A stretch of DNA of 64,000 nt from Streptacidiphilus jiangxiensis (GCF_900109465.1 NZ_FOAZ01000025.1:62001-126000), one strand, 5' to 3'. Positions 55,103 to 64,000 are shown, counted from the first letter of the stretch. Numbers and translations: made by a program. Notes: a model not told the origin generated them from the letters alone.

Positions 55103-56539
55103 GTGAGCGAGCTTCTGAAGCTGCGCAACTACATCAACGGCGCGTTCACCGATGCGGCGGACGGCCGTACCACCGAGGTCATCGACCCGACGACGGGCGA
55201 GGTCTACGCCACCGCGCCGCTCTCGGCGCAGGCCGACGTCGACGCCGCCATGGACGCCGCCGCGGCCGCGTTCGAGGCCTGGCGCGACACCACCCCGTCG
55301 CAGCGTCAGCTCGCCCTGCTGAAGATCGCCGACGCGATCGAGGCCCGGGCCGAGGAGCTCGTCGCCACCGAGTCGAAGAACACCGGCAAGCCGCTCGCGC
55401 TGACCGCGTCGGAGGAGATTCCTCCGATGGTGGACCAGATCCGCTTCTTCGCCGGTGCCGCCCGCATGCTCGAGGGCAAGTCGGCCGGCGAGTACATGGA
55501 CGGCATGACCTCGATCATCCGCCGCGAGCCGGTCGGCGTCTGCGCCCAGGTGGCGCCGTGGAACTACCCGATGATGATGGCCGTGTGGAAGTTCGCCCCG
55601 GCGATCGCCGCGGGCAACACCGTCGTGCTCAAGCCCTCGGACACCACCCCGGCCTCCACCGTGCTGCTCGCCGAGATCATCGGTGAGATCCTCCCCGCCG
55701 GTGTCTTCAACGTCATCTGTGGTGACCGCGAGACCGGCCGCGCCATGGTCGAGCACGAGACCCCGGCGATGGCCTCCATCACCGGCTCCGTCCGCGCCGG
55801 CATGCAGGTGGCCGCGTCGGCCGCCAAGGACGTCAAGCGCGTCCACCTGGAGCTGGGCGGCAAGGCCCCCGTCGTCGTCTTCGCCGACGCCGACATCCCG
55901 GCCGCCGTCGAGGGCATCTCCGTCGCCGGCTACTTCAACGCCGGCCAGGACTGCACCGCGGCCACCCGCGTGCTGGTGCACGAGTCGATCCACGACGAGT
56001 TCGTGGCCCAGCTCGCCAAGGCCGCCGCCGAGACCAAGACCGGTCAGCCGGACGACGAGGACGTGCTCTACGGCCCGCTGAACAACGCCAACCAGCTCGC
56101 CCAGGTGACCGGCTTCATCGACCGCCTGCCGGCCCACGCCAAGGTCGAGGCCGGTGGCCACCGCGTCGGCGACAAGGGCTACTTCTACGCCCCGACCGTC
56201 GTCTCGGGCCTCCAGCAGGACGACGAGATCATCCAGAACGAGGTCTTCGGCCCGGTCATCACCGTGCAGAAGTTCTCCGACGAGGCCGAGGCCGTCCGCA
56301 ACGCCAACGGCGTGGAGTTCGCCCTCGCCTCCTCCGTCTGGACCAAGGACCACGCGACCGCGATGCGCATGGCCAAGCGCCTCGACTTCGGCGCGGTGTG
56401 GATCAACACCCACATCCCGCTGGTCGCCGAGATGCCGCACGGTGGCTTCAAGAAGTCCGGCTACGGCAAGGACCTCTCCGCCTACGGCTTCGAGGACTAC
56501 ACCCGCATCAAGCACGTCATGACCTCCATCTCGGAGTGA
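55103..56539 (+). CDS. Aldehyde dehydrogenase, gamma-aminobutyraldehyde (PatD)-like
   Basis: NAD-dependent enzyme, 478 residues, likely oxidising 4-aminobutyraldehyde to GABA. Catalytic Cys284 is in GQDCTAA, and Glu250 in LELGGKAP. The start is GTG at 55103 after GAAGAGGTC. Only 176 bp separate it from the divergent Lrp gene. A bidirectional terminator follows. Confidence 0.88.
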   Translation: MSELLKLRNYINGAFTDAADGRTTEVIDPTTGEVYATAPLSAQADVDAAMDAAAAAFEAWRDTTPSQRQLALLKIADAIEARAEELVATESKNTGKPLALTASEEIPPMVDQIRFFAGAARMLEGKSAGEYMDGMTSIIRREPVGVCAQVAPWNYPMMMAVWKFAPAIAAGNTVVLKPSDTTPASTVLLAEIIGEILPAGVFNVICGDRETGRAMVEHETPAMASITGSVRAGMQVAASAAKDVKRVHLELGGKAPVVVFADADIPAAVEGISVAGYFNAGQDCTAATRVLVHESIHDEFVAQLAKAAAETKTGQPDDEDVLYGPLNNANQLAQVTGFIDRLPAHAKVEAGGHRVGDKGYFYAPTVVSGLQQDDEIIQNEVFGPVITVQKFSDEAEAVRNANGVEFALASSVWTKDHATAMRMAKRLDFGAVWINTHIPLVAEMPHGGFKKSGYGKDLSAYGFEDYTRIKHVMTSISE

Positions 56540-56552
56540 CGACGCACTGACT

Positions 56553-56584
56553 GTGAGGCCCGCGGCTCGCGCCGCGGGCCTCAC
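56553..56584. terminator. Bidirectional terminator between PatD-like and Lrp 2 genes
   Basis: A 14-bp perfect stem GTGAGGCCCGCGGC (56553-56566) with GCCGCGGGCCTCAC (56571-56584) and a TCGC loop, then GGCTTTTT on the plus strand. It lies 14 bp after the dehydrogenase stop and serves convergent genes. Confidence 0.88.
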
Positions 56585-56600
56585 GGCTTTTTCCGGAGGT

Positions 56601-57044
56601 TCAGACGTTCCAGGCGAAGCGGTGCGTGTGGATGCCGAAGTACGGGAAGTTGTCCACCGCCGTCACGCCCTCGACGGGGCGGATCACGTCGTTGATGAAG
56701 TCCAGCAGCGCGCGCGGGTCCTGACAGACCACCTCGGCGAACAGGTCGTAGCCGCCCGAGGTCAGCACCGAGTAGACGACCTCGTCCCGCTGTCCCAGCA
56801 CGTCCGCGACCACGCGCGCGTCCCCGTCGACCCTGATGCCGAGCAGCGCCATCGCCTGGCCGCCCATGGCCATGGGATCGGTGACCCCGACGACCTGCAC
56901 CACCTTCGCGTCGATCAGCCGCTGCAGCCGCTGCCGCGCGGCGGAGGGGGACAGGCCCACCCGGGGCCCGAGATCCGCGTAGGGGATCCGGCCGTCGCTC
57001 TGCAGCTCCCGCAGGATGGCCCGGTCGATGTCGTCCACGGGCAC
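56601..57044 (-). CDS. Lrp/AsnC-family regulator 2
   Basis: 147 residues. The helix-turn-helix reads DGRIPYADLGPRVGLSPSAA and a RAM domain follows (VGVTDPMAMGGQAMALLGIR). It is similar to the regulator at 54453 in layout, suggesting a paralogous pair. GTG start. It sits 24 bp after the PucR gene on the same strand and may be co-transcribed. Confidence 0.92.
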   Translation of the reverse strand: MPVDDIDRAILRELQSDGRIPYADLGPRVGLSPSAARQRLQRLIDAKVVQVVGVTDPMAMGGQAMALLGIRVDGDARVVADVLGQRDEVVYSVLTSGGYDLFAEVVCQDPRALLDFINDVIRPVEGVTAVDNFPYFGIHTHRFAWNV

Positions 57045-57068
57045 TAGCGTGCCAGGTCGCCCGTCGGC

Positions 57069-58733
57069 CTACCGCCGCACCGCGTCCAGCGCGAGCAGGG
57101 CCACGTGCAGCGACAGGCAGGACTCGACCTGGTCCAGGTCCACACCGAGCACCCGCTCCACCTTGTGCAGGCGGTCGTAGAAGGACGGCCGCGACAGGTG
57201 TGCCGCGTCCGCCGCCGCGGACTTGTTGCGGCCCTGCTCCAGGTAGATGCGCAGCATCGCGATCAACTGGCTGTTGTGCTCCGCGTCGTAGGCCAGCAGG
57301 GGGCCGAGTTCCCGCTCCACGTACGTCTGCAGGCGGGCGTCGTCGCGCAGCAGGTGCAGCAGGCCGCGCAGGCGGACGTCGGGGAGGCGGTAGTAGGAGG
57401 CGCTGCGCGTGCCCGGGGCGGAGGGGGTGTCGTGCAGTGCGGCGTCGGCGACCTGGGTGGCCTCCACCAGCGTGCGGCGGGCGTCGCGGACCGAGCCGAC
57501 GGAGGAGCCGACCGCTATGACCGGCTCCGGGCCGTCCTCCTGCTCGAGGATCAGGCGTCTCAGTGCGCCGGCGAAGCCGTCGAGCGCGGTGTGCTCGTCG
57601 TCCTTCGGGCCGAGGGACACCAGCAGCCCGACCGCCTCGTCGTCCAGCGCGCCGACCAGCGCCGTCATCCGGCGCTCGCGGACGGCGGCGGCCGCCGTCT
57701 CGGTGAAGTCCCGCAGGCGCGCCTGCGCCTCCAGCGCCGCCGGCAGCGGGCCGCGCCGCTGGCGCAGCACCACGCCGACCAGGCGGCGGCCCTCCAGCGG
57801 GACACCGAGCGCGGAGGCGCGCAGCGCCACGTCGGAGACGGTCAGCGCGTGCGTCAGGATGCCGGAGAGCAGTGTGCGGTGGGTCTGCCGCTCCAACGAC
57901 TCGCGGTCGCGGACCATCAGTCGGTTCAGTGCCAGCGTCGCGGCGGCGCGCTCGACCAGCATGGTGTGCCGGTGCGAGGCCGTCGCCGGGGCGGCGTCCT
58001 CCTGTGCGGAGCCGGGCTTGCCGATCAGGACCAGCCGGCCCCAGTCGTGGCCGCGTGCGCCCACCGCCGTCGTCAGCCAGCCCGTGCGCGGGTCGTAGCC
58101 GGTGCGGCCCTGGGCGCGGACCCCGCGTGAGCGCGACTCCCAACCGGCCAGCACCACCTGGGCGTTCTGCCCGGCGGTGTCGTAGGCCAGAACCTGGTGC
58201 GAGAGGTTCTCCAGGATCACCGGCGCGCCGGCCATCCGCGCCACCTCGCGCACGACCTCGACCGGCTCCGCGCCCTCGACCGCCAGTTCGTTGAAGGTCT
58301 GGTGGATCTCCTCCGACGAACGCAGCTCCTCCAGCTGAGCGTTGACGACCAGCGCGTGCACGGCCTCGGTCACCGCGACGAAGCGCAGCTCGCGCCGGAG
58401 CACGATCAGGGGCAGCCCGCGCTGCTCGGCGGCGTGCACCAGCGCGCGCGGGAGCGAGTCGAAGTAGCGCCGACCGAACTCGACGACCAGGCCCGCCGCG
58501 CCGATGTCGGCCAGCTCCCGGACGTACTGGGCCAGACCGTCGCGGCTCTCGGGCAGCGCGATGCCGGTGGTCAGGATCAGCTCGCCGCCCTGCAGCATCT
58601 CCGCCACGTCGGCCAGCTCACTCACGTGGACCCAGCGCACCGGGCGCTCCAGGTGCTGCGCCCCGGCCACGACCTCGGGCAGGCCCCGGCTGACCACGTC
58701 CAGCTCCAGGACGCGGGCGACGGTGGGGAACAT
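57069..58733 (-). CDS. PucR-family transcriptional regulator
   Basis: 554 residues. An N-terminal PucR-type domain (about residues 7-125; GELILTTGIALPES) is followed by a GGDEF-like central region and a C-terminal helix-turn-helix (LEQGRNKSAAADAAHLSRPS, about 495-514). Such regulators control purine, polyamine or amino-acid catabolism genes. It is divergent from the aldehyde dehydrogenase at 58953 across 219 bp and probably regulates it. Confidence 0.9.
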   Translation of the reverse strand: MFPTVARVLELDVVSRGLPEVVAGAQHLERPVRWVHVSELADVAEMLQGGELILTTGIALPESRDGLAQYVRELADIGAAGLVVEFGRRYFDSLPRALVHAAEQRGLPLIVLRRELRFVAVTEAVHALVVNAQLEELRSSEEIHQTFNELAVEGAEPVEVVREVARMAGAPVILENLSHQVLAYDTAGQNAQVVLAGWESRSRGVRAQGRTGYDPRTGWLTTAVGARGHDWGRLVLIGKPGSAQEDAAPATASHRHTMLVERAAATLALNRLMVRDRESLERQTHRTLLSGILTHALTVSDVALRASALGVPLEGRRLVGVVLRQRRGPLPAALEAQARLRDFTETAAAAVRERRMTALVGALDDEAVGLLVSLGPKDDEHTALDGFAGALRRLILEQEDGPEPVIAVGSSVGSVRDARRTLVEATQVADAALHDTPSAPGTRSASYYRLPDVRLRGLLHLLRDDARLQTYVERELGPLLAYDAEHNSQLIAMLRIYLEQGRNKSAAADAAHLSRPSFYDRLHKVERVLGVDLDQVESCLSLHVALLALDAVRR

Positions 58734-58952
58734 AAGCAGGGTCCTTGGGCTCTGTGGGGCGGCGGAGGGACCTCCATAGTGTCAGGTCAGAGCGACATTC
58801 CGGCAACGAGGTGTCGCCCGGCATCTGCTTTGCACTGTGTGATGCTGGTAGTGATCCGCCTTGCAGACTGTCGCTTGCCCGGTCCTTCTCCGAGCAGGCA
58901 TCGTCGCAGGATGGGCGCACCGCCCATCGCATGCTCCCGAGGAGAGATACCC

Positions 58953-60482
58953 ATGGACCGGACCATCGTCGGCACCCGCTTCGACGCCGGAGCCCAGTAC
59001 ATCGACGGTGCCCTGCGCAAGGGCACCTCGGGAGACACCTTCGACGTCACCAGCCCCGCGGACGGCACCCTGGTGCAGCGCGTCGACCTGGCCTCCACGG
59101 CCGACGTCGACGCCGCCGTGGCCGCCGCCAAGCGCGCCTTCCCGGCGTGGTCGACCGCCACCCCGGCCGAGCGCAGCACCGCGCTGACCAGGCTCGCCGC
59201 GATCCTGGAGGAGCGCGCCGAGGACTTCGCCCGGGTCGAGTCCGCGCAGACCGGCAAGCCGATCAAGCTGACCACCGAGTTCGACGTACCCGGCACCATC
59301 GACAACACCGCGTTCTTCGCCGGTGCCGCCCGCAACCTGGAGGGCAAGGCGAGCGGCGAGTGGTCCGGCACGCACACCTCCTCGATCCGCCGCGAGGCGA
59401 TCGGCGTGGTCGGCTCCATCGCGCCGTGGAACTACCCGCTGCAGATGGCCGCCTGGAAGATCCTCCCGGCCATCGCCGCCGGCAACACCATCGTGCTCAA
59501 GCCGGCCGAGCTGACGCCGCTGACCTCGCTGATGTTCGCGCAGGCGTGCACCGACGCGGGCATCCCCGACGGCGTCGTCAACGTCATCACCGGCAAGGGC
59601 CGCAGCGTCGGCGAGTACCTGATCGGCCACCCGGACGTCTCGATGGTCTCCTTCACCGGCTCCACCGGTGTCGGCACCCGCGTCGGCGAGGTCGCGATCC
59701 AGGGCGTCAAGCGTACCCACCTGGAGCTCGGCGGCAAGGCCCCGTTCGTGGTCTTCGACGACGCCGACCTGGAGGCCGCGATCAACGGTGCCGCCGCCGG
59801 CTCGCTGATCAACACCGGCCAGGACTGCACCGCCGCCACCCGCGCGTACGTGCAGCGCCCGCTGTTCGACGCCTTCGTGGCCGGTGCCGCGGAGATCTTC
59901 GACTCGATCCGCCTCGGTGACCCGTTCAACGCGCAGACCGACCTCGGCCCGCTGGTCTCCGAGCGCCAGCGCGACTCCGTCGCCGGCTTCGTCGACCGCG
60001 CCCGCGGCTACGGCGCCACCATCGCCGCCGGCGGCTTCGCCCCCGAGAAGGGCCACGACGGCACCGACCTCACCGTCGGCGCCTACTACCGCCCGACCCT
60101 GGTGACCGGCATCGCCCAGGACGCCGAGATCGTCCAGCAGGAGCTGTTCGGCCCGGTCCTGGTCGTGCTGCCCTTCGACACCGACGACGAGGGCATCGAG
60201 CTGGCCAACGACACCCCCTACGGCCTGGCCGCCTCCGCCTGGACCACCAACACCTTCCGTGCCCTGCGCGCCACCCGCGAGATCCAGGCCGGGTGCGTGT
60301 GGGTCAACGACCACATCCCGATCATCAGCGAGATGCCCCACGGCGGCTACAAGGCCTCCGGCTACGGCAAGGACATGTCCCAGTACTCGCTGGACGAGTA
60401 CACGCAGGTCAAGCACGTGATGCAGGACATCACCGCCGTGGCCCGCAAGGACTGGCACCGCACCATCTTCGGCGACCGGTAA
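58953..60482 (+). CDS. Aldehyde dehydrogenase, aminobutyraldehyde/betaine-aldehyde type
   Basis: 509 residues. Cys292 lies in GQDCTAA and Glu258 in LELGGKAP; the ending HGGYKASGYGKDMSQYSL is family-typical. The ATG at 58953 has GGAGAG upstream; the long upstream frame is antisense to pucR. It resembles the enzyme at 55103 but is longer and distinct. A hairpin separates it from the FAD oxidase downstream. Confidence 0.9.
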   Translation: MDRTIVGTRFDAGAQYIDGALRKGTSGDTFDVTSPADGTLVQRVDLASTADVDAAVAAAKRAFPAWSTATPAERSTALTRLAAILEERAEDFARVESAQTGKPIKLTTEFDVPGTIDNTAFFAGAARNLEGKASGEWSGTHTSSIRREAIGVVGSIAPWNYPLQMAAWKILPAIAAGNTIVLKPAELTPLTSLMFAQACTDAGIPDGVVNVITGKGRSVGEYLIGHPDVSMVSFTGSTGVGTRVGEVAIQGVKRTHLELGGKAPFVVFDDADLEAAINGAAAGSLINTGQDCTAATRAYVQRPLFDAFVAGAAEIFDSIRLGDPFNAQTDLGPLVSERQRDSVAGFVDRARGYGATIAAGGFAPEKGHDGTDLTVGAYYRPTLVTGIAQDAEIVQQELFGPVLVVLPFDTDDEGIELANDTPYGLAASAWTTNTFRALRATREIQAGCVWVNDHIPIISEMPHGGYKASGYGKDMSQYSLDEYTQVKHVMQDITAVARKDWHRTIFGDR

Positions 60483-60510
60483 TCCGGACGTCGCTTCTCC
60501 CACCCTCTAC

Positions 60511-60541
60511 GTCCCGGGCGGCAAGACAGGCCGCCCGGGAC
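60511..60541 (+). terminator. Hairpin between aldehyde dehydrogenase and FAD oxidoreductase
   Basis: A 12-bp perfect stem (GTCCCGGGCGGC with GCCGCCCGGGAC) and 7-nt loop, ending about 9 bp before the next ribosome site. It may cause partial termination or stabilise the upstream mRNA. Confidence 0.6.
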
Positions 60542-60560
60542 CAAGAAAGCAGTGAGATCT

Positions 60561-61955
60561 ATGGATCCGGCCCATTCGATCGCCGACGTCCAGTACACGC
60601 CCTTCTGGCTCGCGGACCCCGCGAAGCCGGAGCCCGAGCCGGCCCTGGTCGGCGACACCCACTGCGACCTGCTGGTCGTCGGCGGCGGTTACACCGGCCT
60701 GTGGACCGCCCTGATCGCCAAGGAGCGCGACCCCTCCCGCGACGTCGTGCTGCTGGAGGGCAAGGAGATCGGCTGGGCCGCCTCCGGCCGCAACGGCGGC
60801 TTCTGCGCCGCCAGCCTCACCCACGGCTTCTTCAACGGCCTGGAGCGCTGGCCGAACGAGCTGCGCACCCTGGAGCGCCTGGGCCGGGAGAACCTCGACG
60901 CCATCGAGGCCGCCGTCAAGCGCTACGACATCGACTGCGACTGGGAGCGCACCGGCGAGCTGGACGTGGCCACCGAGCCGCACCAGGTCGAGGAGCTGCG
61001 CGAGGGCGCGGAGCTGATGCGCGAGTACGGCGTGGAGTCGGAGTTCCTCGACGCCGACGCCGTGCGCGAGCAGGTGAACTCGCCGACGTTCCTGGCGGGC
61101 CTGTGGCACCGCGACGACGTCGCCATGGTGCACCCGGCCAAGCTGGCGTGGGGCCTCAAGCGGGCCTGCATGGAGCTGGGTGTGCGGGTGTACGAGAACA
61201 CCAGCGCCGACGACCTCGCGCCCAAGGGCGACGGCATGGCCGTGAAGACGCCCTACGGCCGGGTCTTCGCCGCTCACGTGGCGCTGGGCACCAACATCTT
61301 CCCGAACCTGGTCAAGCGGGTGCGCCCGTTCCTGGCTCCGGTCTACGACTACGCGCTGATGACGGAGCCGCTGAGCGAGGAGCAGCTCGCCTCGATCGGC
61401 TGGAAGAACCGCCAGGGCCTGGGCGACTCCAACAACCAGTTCCACTACTTCCGCATCTCGGCCGACAACCGGATCCTGTGGGGCGGCTACGACGCGGTCT
61501 ACCACTACGGCTCCAAGGTCCGCGACGAGTACGACCACCGGCCCGAGACGTACGTGAAGCTGGCCGGGCACTTCTTCAAGGCCTTCCCGCAGTTGGAGGG
61601 CCTGAGGTTCACCCACGCCTGGGGCGGCGCGATCGACACCTGCAGCCGCTTCTCGGCGTTCTTCGGCACCGCGCACAAGGGGCGTGTCTCCTACGCCCTG
61701 GGCTACACCGGCCTGGGTGTCGGGGCGACCCGGTTCGGCGCCGAGGTGATGCTGGACCTGCTCTCGGGCGAGAAGACCGAGCGGACCGAGCTGGAGATGG
61801 TCAAGTCCAAGCCGCTGCCGTTCCCGCCCGAGCCGGTCAAGTGGGTGGGCATCGAGATGACCAAGTGGTCGCTCGATCGTGCCGACCACAACGCCGGCAA
61901 GCGCAACCTCTGGCTGAAGACGATGGACGCCCTCGGCCTCGGCTTCGACAGCTGA
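60561..61955 (+). CDS. FAD-dependent oxidoreductase, DAO/glycine-oxidase-like (amine oxidase)
   Basis: 464 residues. The dinucleotide motif is VVGGGYTGLW with Gly41 near the start. WAASGRNGGFCAAS is typical of gamma-glutamylputrescine oxidase (PuuB)-like enzymes, as is LGYTGLGVGATRFGAE near the end. It would oxidise a secondary or primary amine with H2O2 production. ATG 60561 was chosen; GTG 60552 is also in frame. A strong hairpin follows. Confidence 0.85.
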   Translation: MDPAHSIADVQYTPFWLADPAKPEPEPALVGDTHCDLLVVGGGYTGLWTALIAKERDPSRDVVLLEGKEIGWAASGRNGGFCAASLTHGFFNGLERWPNELRTLERLGRENLDAIEAAVKRYDIDCDWERTGELDVATEPHQVEELREGAELMREYGVESEFLDADAVREQVNSPTFLAGLWHRDDVAMVHPAKLAWGLKRACMELGVRVYENTSADDLAPKGDGMAVKTPYGRVFAAHVALGTNIFPNLVKRVRPFLAPVYDYALMTEPLSEEQLASIGWKNRQGLGDSNNQFHYFRISADNRILWGGYDAVYHYGSKVRDEYDHRPETYVKLAGHFFKAFPQLEGLRFTHAWGGAIDTCSRFSAFFGTAHKGRVSYALGYTGLGVGATRFGAEVMLDLLSGEKTERTELEMVKSKPLPFPPEPVKWVGIEMTKWSLDRADHNAGKRNLWLKTMDALGLGFDS

Positions 61956-61993
61956 TGCGCGACAGCTGACGCGCCTTTCTCGGCATGTGCATG

Positions 61994-62025
61994 GCGGCGC
62001 ACACCCTATACAGGGTGTGCGCCGC
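61994..62025 (+). terminator. Terminator after the FAD oxidoreductase
   Basis: A 14-bp perfect stem (61994-62007 with 62012-62025) and an ATAC loop, then TTTCGCG. Confidence 0.85.
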
Positions 62026-62181
62026 TTTCGCGCCCATACGCACCTTCTCGCCACCACAAGCCGGGCCGGATTCACGATGGTCCCGAAAACGCTGTAAGAG
62101 TCGGACGGCGGACCGCTCTCTCCCGGTGACCCCGGATTCGCCACCCCCGGGGCCCGGTAGCCGATGTGGAGGGCGAGAACC

Positions 62182-62709
62182 ATGGGAAGTGTGGAACCGA
62201 GCGGCGCGGTCGAGTGGCTCGCCGCAGCCGCCCCCGACCCGCAGGCGTGCCGCTGGGAATGGGAACGCAGCGCCCTGGGCATCGCCCTGCTCCCGGCCGG
62301 CCGGCTCTGGGACGTCCTGATCGTGCCCGGCGACCTCGGCCGCTTCACCGCCGACGTGCTGCTGCAGCTCGACAGCGACCCCGGCCCGATCCTGGTCGAC
62401 TTCGGGGACTACCGCTTCGGCTTCTTCGTCCCGCCGGGCACCGCCGCGCGCTGGGTCGGCACCGGCATCCGCACCGCCGGGCCCGGCACCTGGATCGCCG
62501 TCCCCCACCCCTCCCGGGCCGGCCGCGGCCTGCGCTGGCTCGTCCCGCCGGACGGCAGCGGCCTGCTGGGCGACCCGGTGCTGCTGGAACTCGCCATGCA
62601 CGAGGCCGCCGCCCTGCTCACCGCAGGACTCGCCGGAGAACTGGGCGACGCCCCGGGTCAGAGTGACGGCCGAGGCGACCACGATCCCAGGGAGCCGGAC
62701 GAGGTGTAA
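62182..62709 (+). CDS. Small protein of unknown function, possibly PrimPol-related
   Basis: 175 residues starting MGSVEPSGAVEWLAAAAPDP; ATG 62182 has GGAGGGCGAG upstream. No family is certain. It has fold-like pieces FGDYRFGFFVPPGTAARW, IAVPHPSRAGRG and GLRWLVPPDGSGLLGDPVLL. These recall the protein at 14518, which ends GARWLRPPT...LPDPKLLL, and PrimPol C-terminal wording. The spread of similarity is weak and must be tested. It is a separate unit before the mmsA-like gene. Confidence 0.6.
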   Translation: MGSVEPSGAVEWLAAAAPDPQACRWEWERSALGIALLPAGRLWDVLIVPGDLGRFTADVLLQLDSDPGPILVDFGDYRFGFFVPPGTAARWVGTGIRTAGPGTWIAVPHPSRAGRGLRWLVPPDGSGLLGDPVLLELAMHEAAALLTAGLAGELGDAPGQSDGRGDHDPREPDEV

Positions 62710-62831
62710 GGCAGATCGCGAATCACCCGACAGGCTGCTGATTGAGGGCGCCCCCGAGCCGAAACAGAATGGTAGGGAGCGCGGCACCGCACAGCAGCCC
62801 GTAGTGCCCCGCCTGGACTCGGAGGCAGACG

Positions 62832-64000
62832 TTGAGCAAGCACATCACCCACTGGATCGCCGGAGAGGCCGTCGCGACGGCCGGAGCCGCTCCGCGTCGC
62901 GGTGACATCTACGACCCGGCGACCGGCAAGGTCTCCGGCCAGGTGGACTTCGCGACCATCGCCGAGGTGGACGCCGCCGTCTCCGCCGCCGTCACCGCGT
63001 TCGCCGACTGGCGCAATGCCTCGCTGGCCAAGCGCAGCACCGTACTGTTCCGCTTCCGCGAGCTGCTGAACGAGCGCAAGGACGAGCTGGCCTCGATCAT
63101 CGTCTCCGAGCACGGCAAGGTGCACTCGGACGCCCTCGGCGAGATCGCCCGTGGTCTCGAGGTCGTCGAGTACGCCTGTGGCATCCCGCAGCTGCTCAAG
63201 GGCGGCTTCAGCGAGCAGGCCTCCACCGGCATCGACGTCTACTCGATCCGCCAGCCGCTGGGCCCGGTCGCGATCATCTCGCCGTTCAACTTCCCGGCGA
63301 TGGTCCCGATGTGGTTCTTCCCGATCGCCATCGCGGCCGGCAACACCGTCATCCTCAAGCCGTCGGAGAAGGACCCGTCCGCGGCGCAGTTCCTGGCCGA
63401 GCTGTGGGCCGAGGCCGGCCTGCCGGCCGGTGTCTTCAACGTCGTCCACGGCGACAAGGTCTCGGTCGACCGCCTGCTGGAGCACCCGGACGTCAAGTCC
63501 GTGTCGTTCGTGGGCTCGACCCCGATCGCCCGCTACGTCTACGAGACCGGCACCCGCTACGGCAAGCGCGTCCAGGCGCTGGGCGGCGCGAAGAACCACA
63601 TGCTGGTCCTGCCGGACTCCGACCTCGACCTGGCTGCCGACGCGGCGATCAACGCCGGCTTCGGGGCGGCCGGCGAGCGCTGCATGGCCATCTCCGTCCT
63701 GGTCGCGGTCGAGCCGATCGCCGACGAGCTGATCGAGAAGATCAAGAGCCGCATGGCGACCCTGACGGTCGGCCCGGGCTGCAACGGCGACTCGGACATG
63801 GGCCCGCTGGTCACCGGCGTGCACCGCGACAAGGTCACCTCCTACCTGGAGTCGGGCGTCGCCGACGGTGCCGACCTGGTGGTCGACGGCCGAAAGCACC
63901 CGATCTCCGGCGAGGACACCACCGACGGTTTCTGGCTCGGCCCGACGCTGTTCGACAACGTCAAGCCCGGCATGTCCGTCTACAACGACGAGATCTTCGG
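62832..64000 (+). CDS. mmsA: Methylmalonate-semialdehyde dehydrogenase, CoA-acylating (right edge cut)
   Basis: Converts malonate/methylmalonate semialdehyde to acetyl- or propionyl-CoA in valine, inositol and beta-alanine catabolism. The first 389 of about 500 residues are in the window. Start TTG at 62832 (LSKHITHWIAGEAV) is set by GGAGG at 62821-62825; no ATG fits. Catalytic Cys284 is in AGERCMAIS, and the MMSDH motif SPFNFPAMVPMWFFPIAIAA is present. The C-terminus lies beyond 64000. Confidence 0.88.
   Translation, partial: MSKHITHWIAGEAVATAGAAPRRGDIYDPATGKVSGQVDFATIAEVDAAVSAAVTAFADWRNASLAKRSTVLFRFRELLNERKDELASIIVSEHGKVHSDALGEIARGLEVVEYACGIPQLLKGGFSEQASTGIDVYSIRQPLGPVAIISPFNFPAMVPMWFFPIAIAAGNTVILKPSEKDPSAAQFLAELWAEAGLPAGVFNVVHGDKVSVDRLLEHPDVKSVSFVGSTPIARYVYETGTRYGKRVQALGGAKNHMLVLPDSDLDLAADAAINAGFGAAGERCMAISVLVAVEPIADELIEKIKSRMATLTVGPGCNGDSDMGPLVTGVHRDKVTSYLESGVADGADLVVDGRKHPISGEDTTDGFWLGPTLFDNVKPGMSVYNDEIF

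Overview
The DNA is very GC-rich, with strong G/C at third codon positions, frequent GTG starts and purine-rich ribosome-binding sites. The gene content is that of a Streptomycetaceae chromosome core (Streptomyces, Kitasatospora or Streptacidiphilus). The sporulation sigma factor WhiG, the differentiation regulator NsdA, a run of four type I signal peptidases, and the order smc-ftsY-nsdA-amtB-glnK-glnD-ffh-rpsP-rimM-trmD-rplS-sip-whiG-rpsB-tsf-pyrH-frr-cdsA-rlmN all match what I remember of the conserved core of S. coelicolor. Genus and species cannot be fixed from the sequence alone. I see no prophage, transposase, CRISPR array, rRNA or tRNA.

Layout. 1-6081: a galactoside-type sugar locus. 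A GH42 beta-galactosidase (running off the left edge) is divergent from a binding protein, two permeases and a LacI regulator; a perfect palindromic operator sits over the promoter. 6198-8195: a secreted serine hydrolase convergent with a secreted CAP-domain protein. 8321-14426: acylphosphatase, a small coiled-coil protein, SMC and FtsY. 14518-21900: a PrimPol-like small protein, NsdA, then the nitrogen-sensing unit amtB-glnK-glnD under what look like tandem GlnR boxes, and a hexapeptide acyltransferase whose end overlaps glnD on the other strand. 22108-28688: Ffh, an acetyltransferase, an FtsH-type protease, a dispersed intergenic repeat, a methyltransferase and ProS. 28947-36203: a SprT-like putative metalloprotease, the rpsP-khpA-rimM-trmD-rplS translation cluster, and four tandem signal peptidases. 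36234-42589: Nudix hydrolase, DUF2469 protein, YraN, ComM-like ATPase, DprA, WhiG, a TetR regulator and an M23 peptidase. 42921-49520: rpsB-tsf, pyrH-frr-cdsA, a DUF805 membrane protein and rlmN. 49650-52901 (minus strand): a membrane metalloprotease fused to a Clp N-domain, beside an ABC pair whose ATPase has degenerate motifs. 53077-64000: an amine/polyamine and aldehyde catabolism region with an aminotransferase, two Lrp regulators, a PucR regulator, two aldehyde dehydrogenases, a FAD oxidase, a small unknown protein, and a methylmalonate-semialdehyde dehydrogenase that runs off the right edge.

How the genes work together. Ffh, FtsY and the four signal peptidases cover targeting and processing of secreted proteins. 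AmtB, GlnK and GlnD cover ammonium uptake and nitrogen sensing. RpsP to RplS and RpsB/Tsf/Frr cover ribosome assembly and translation. The right-hand region would convert amines to aldehydes and then acids.

The most interesting items are the Clp_N-M48 fusion protease and its neighbouring degenerate ABC ATPase; the M23 peptidase frame that runs about 320 bp antisense into the tetR gene; a 15-bp perfect terminator inside the ribosomal/rimM cluster; the dispersed Streptomyces-type palindromic repeat; and the clear GlnR and LacI operators.
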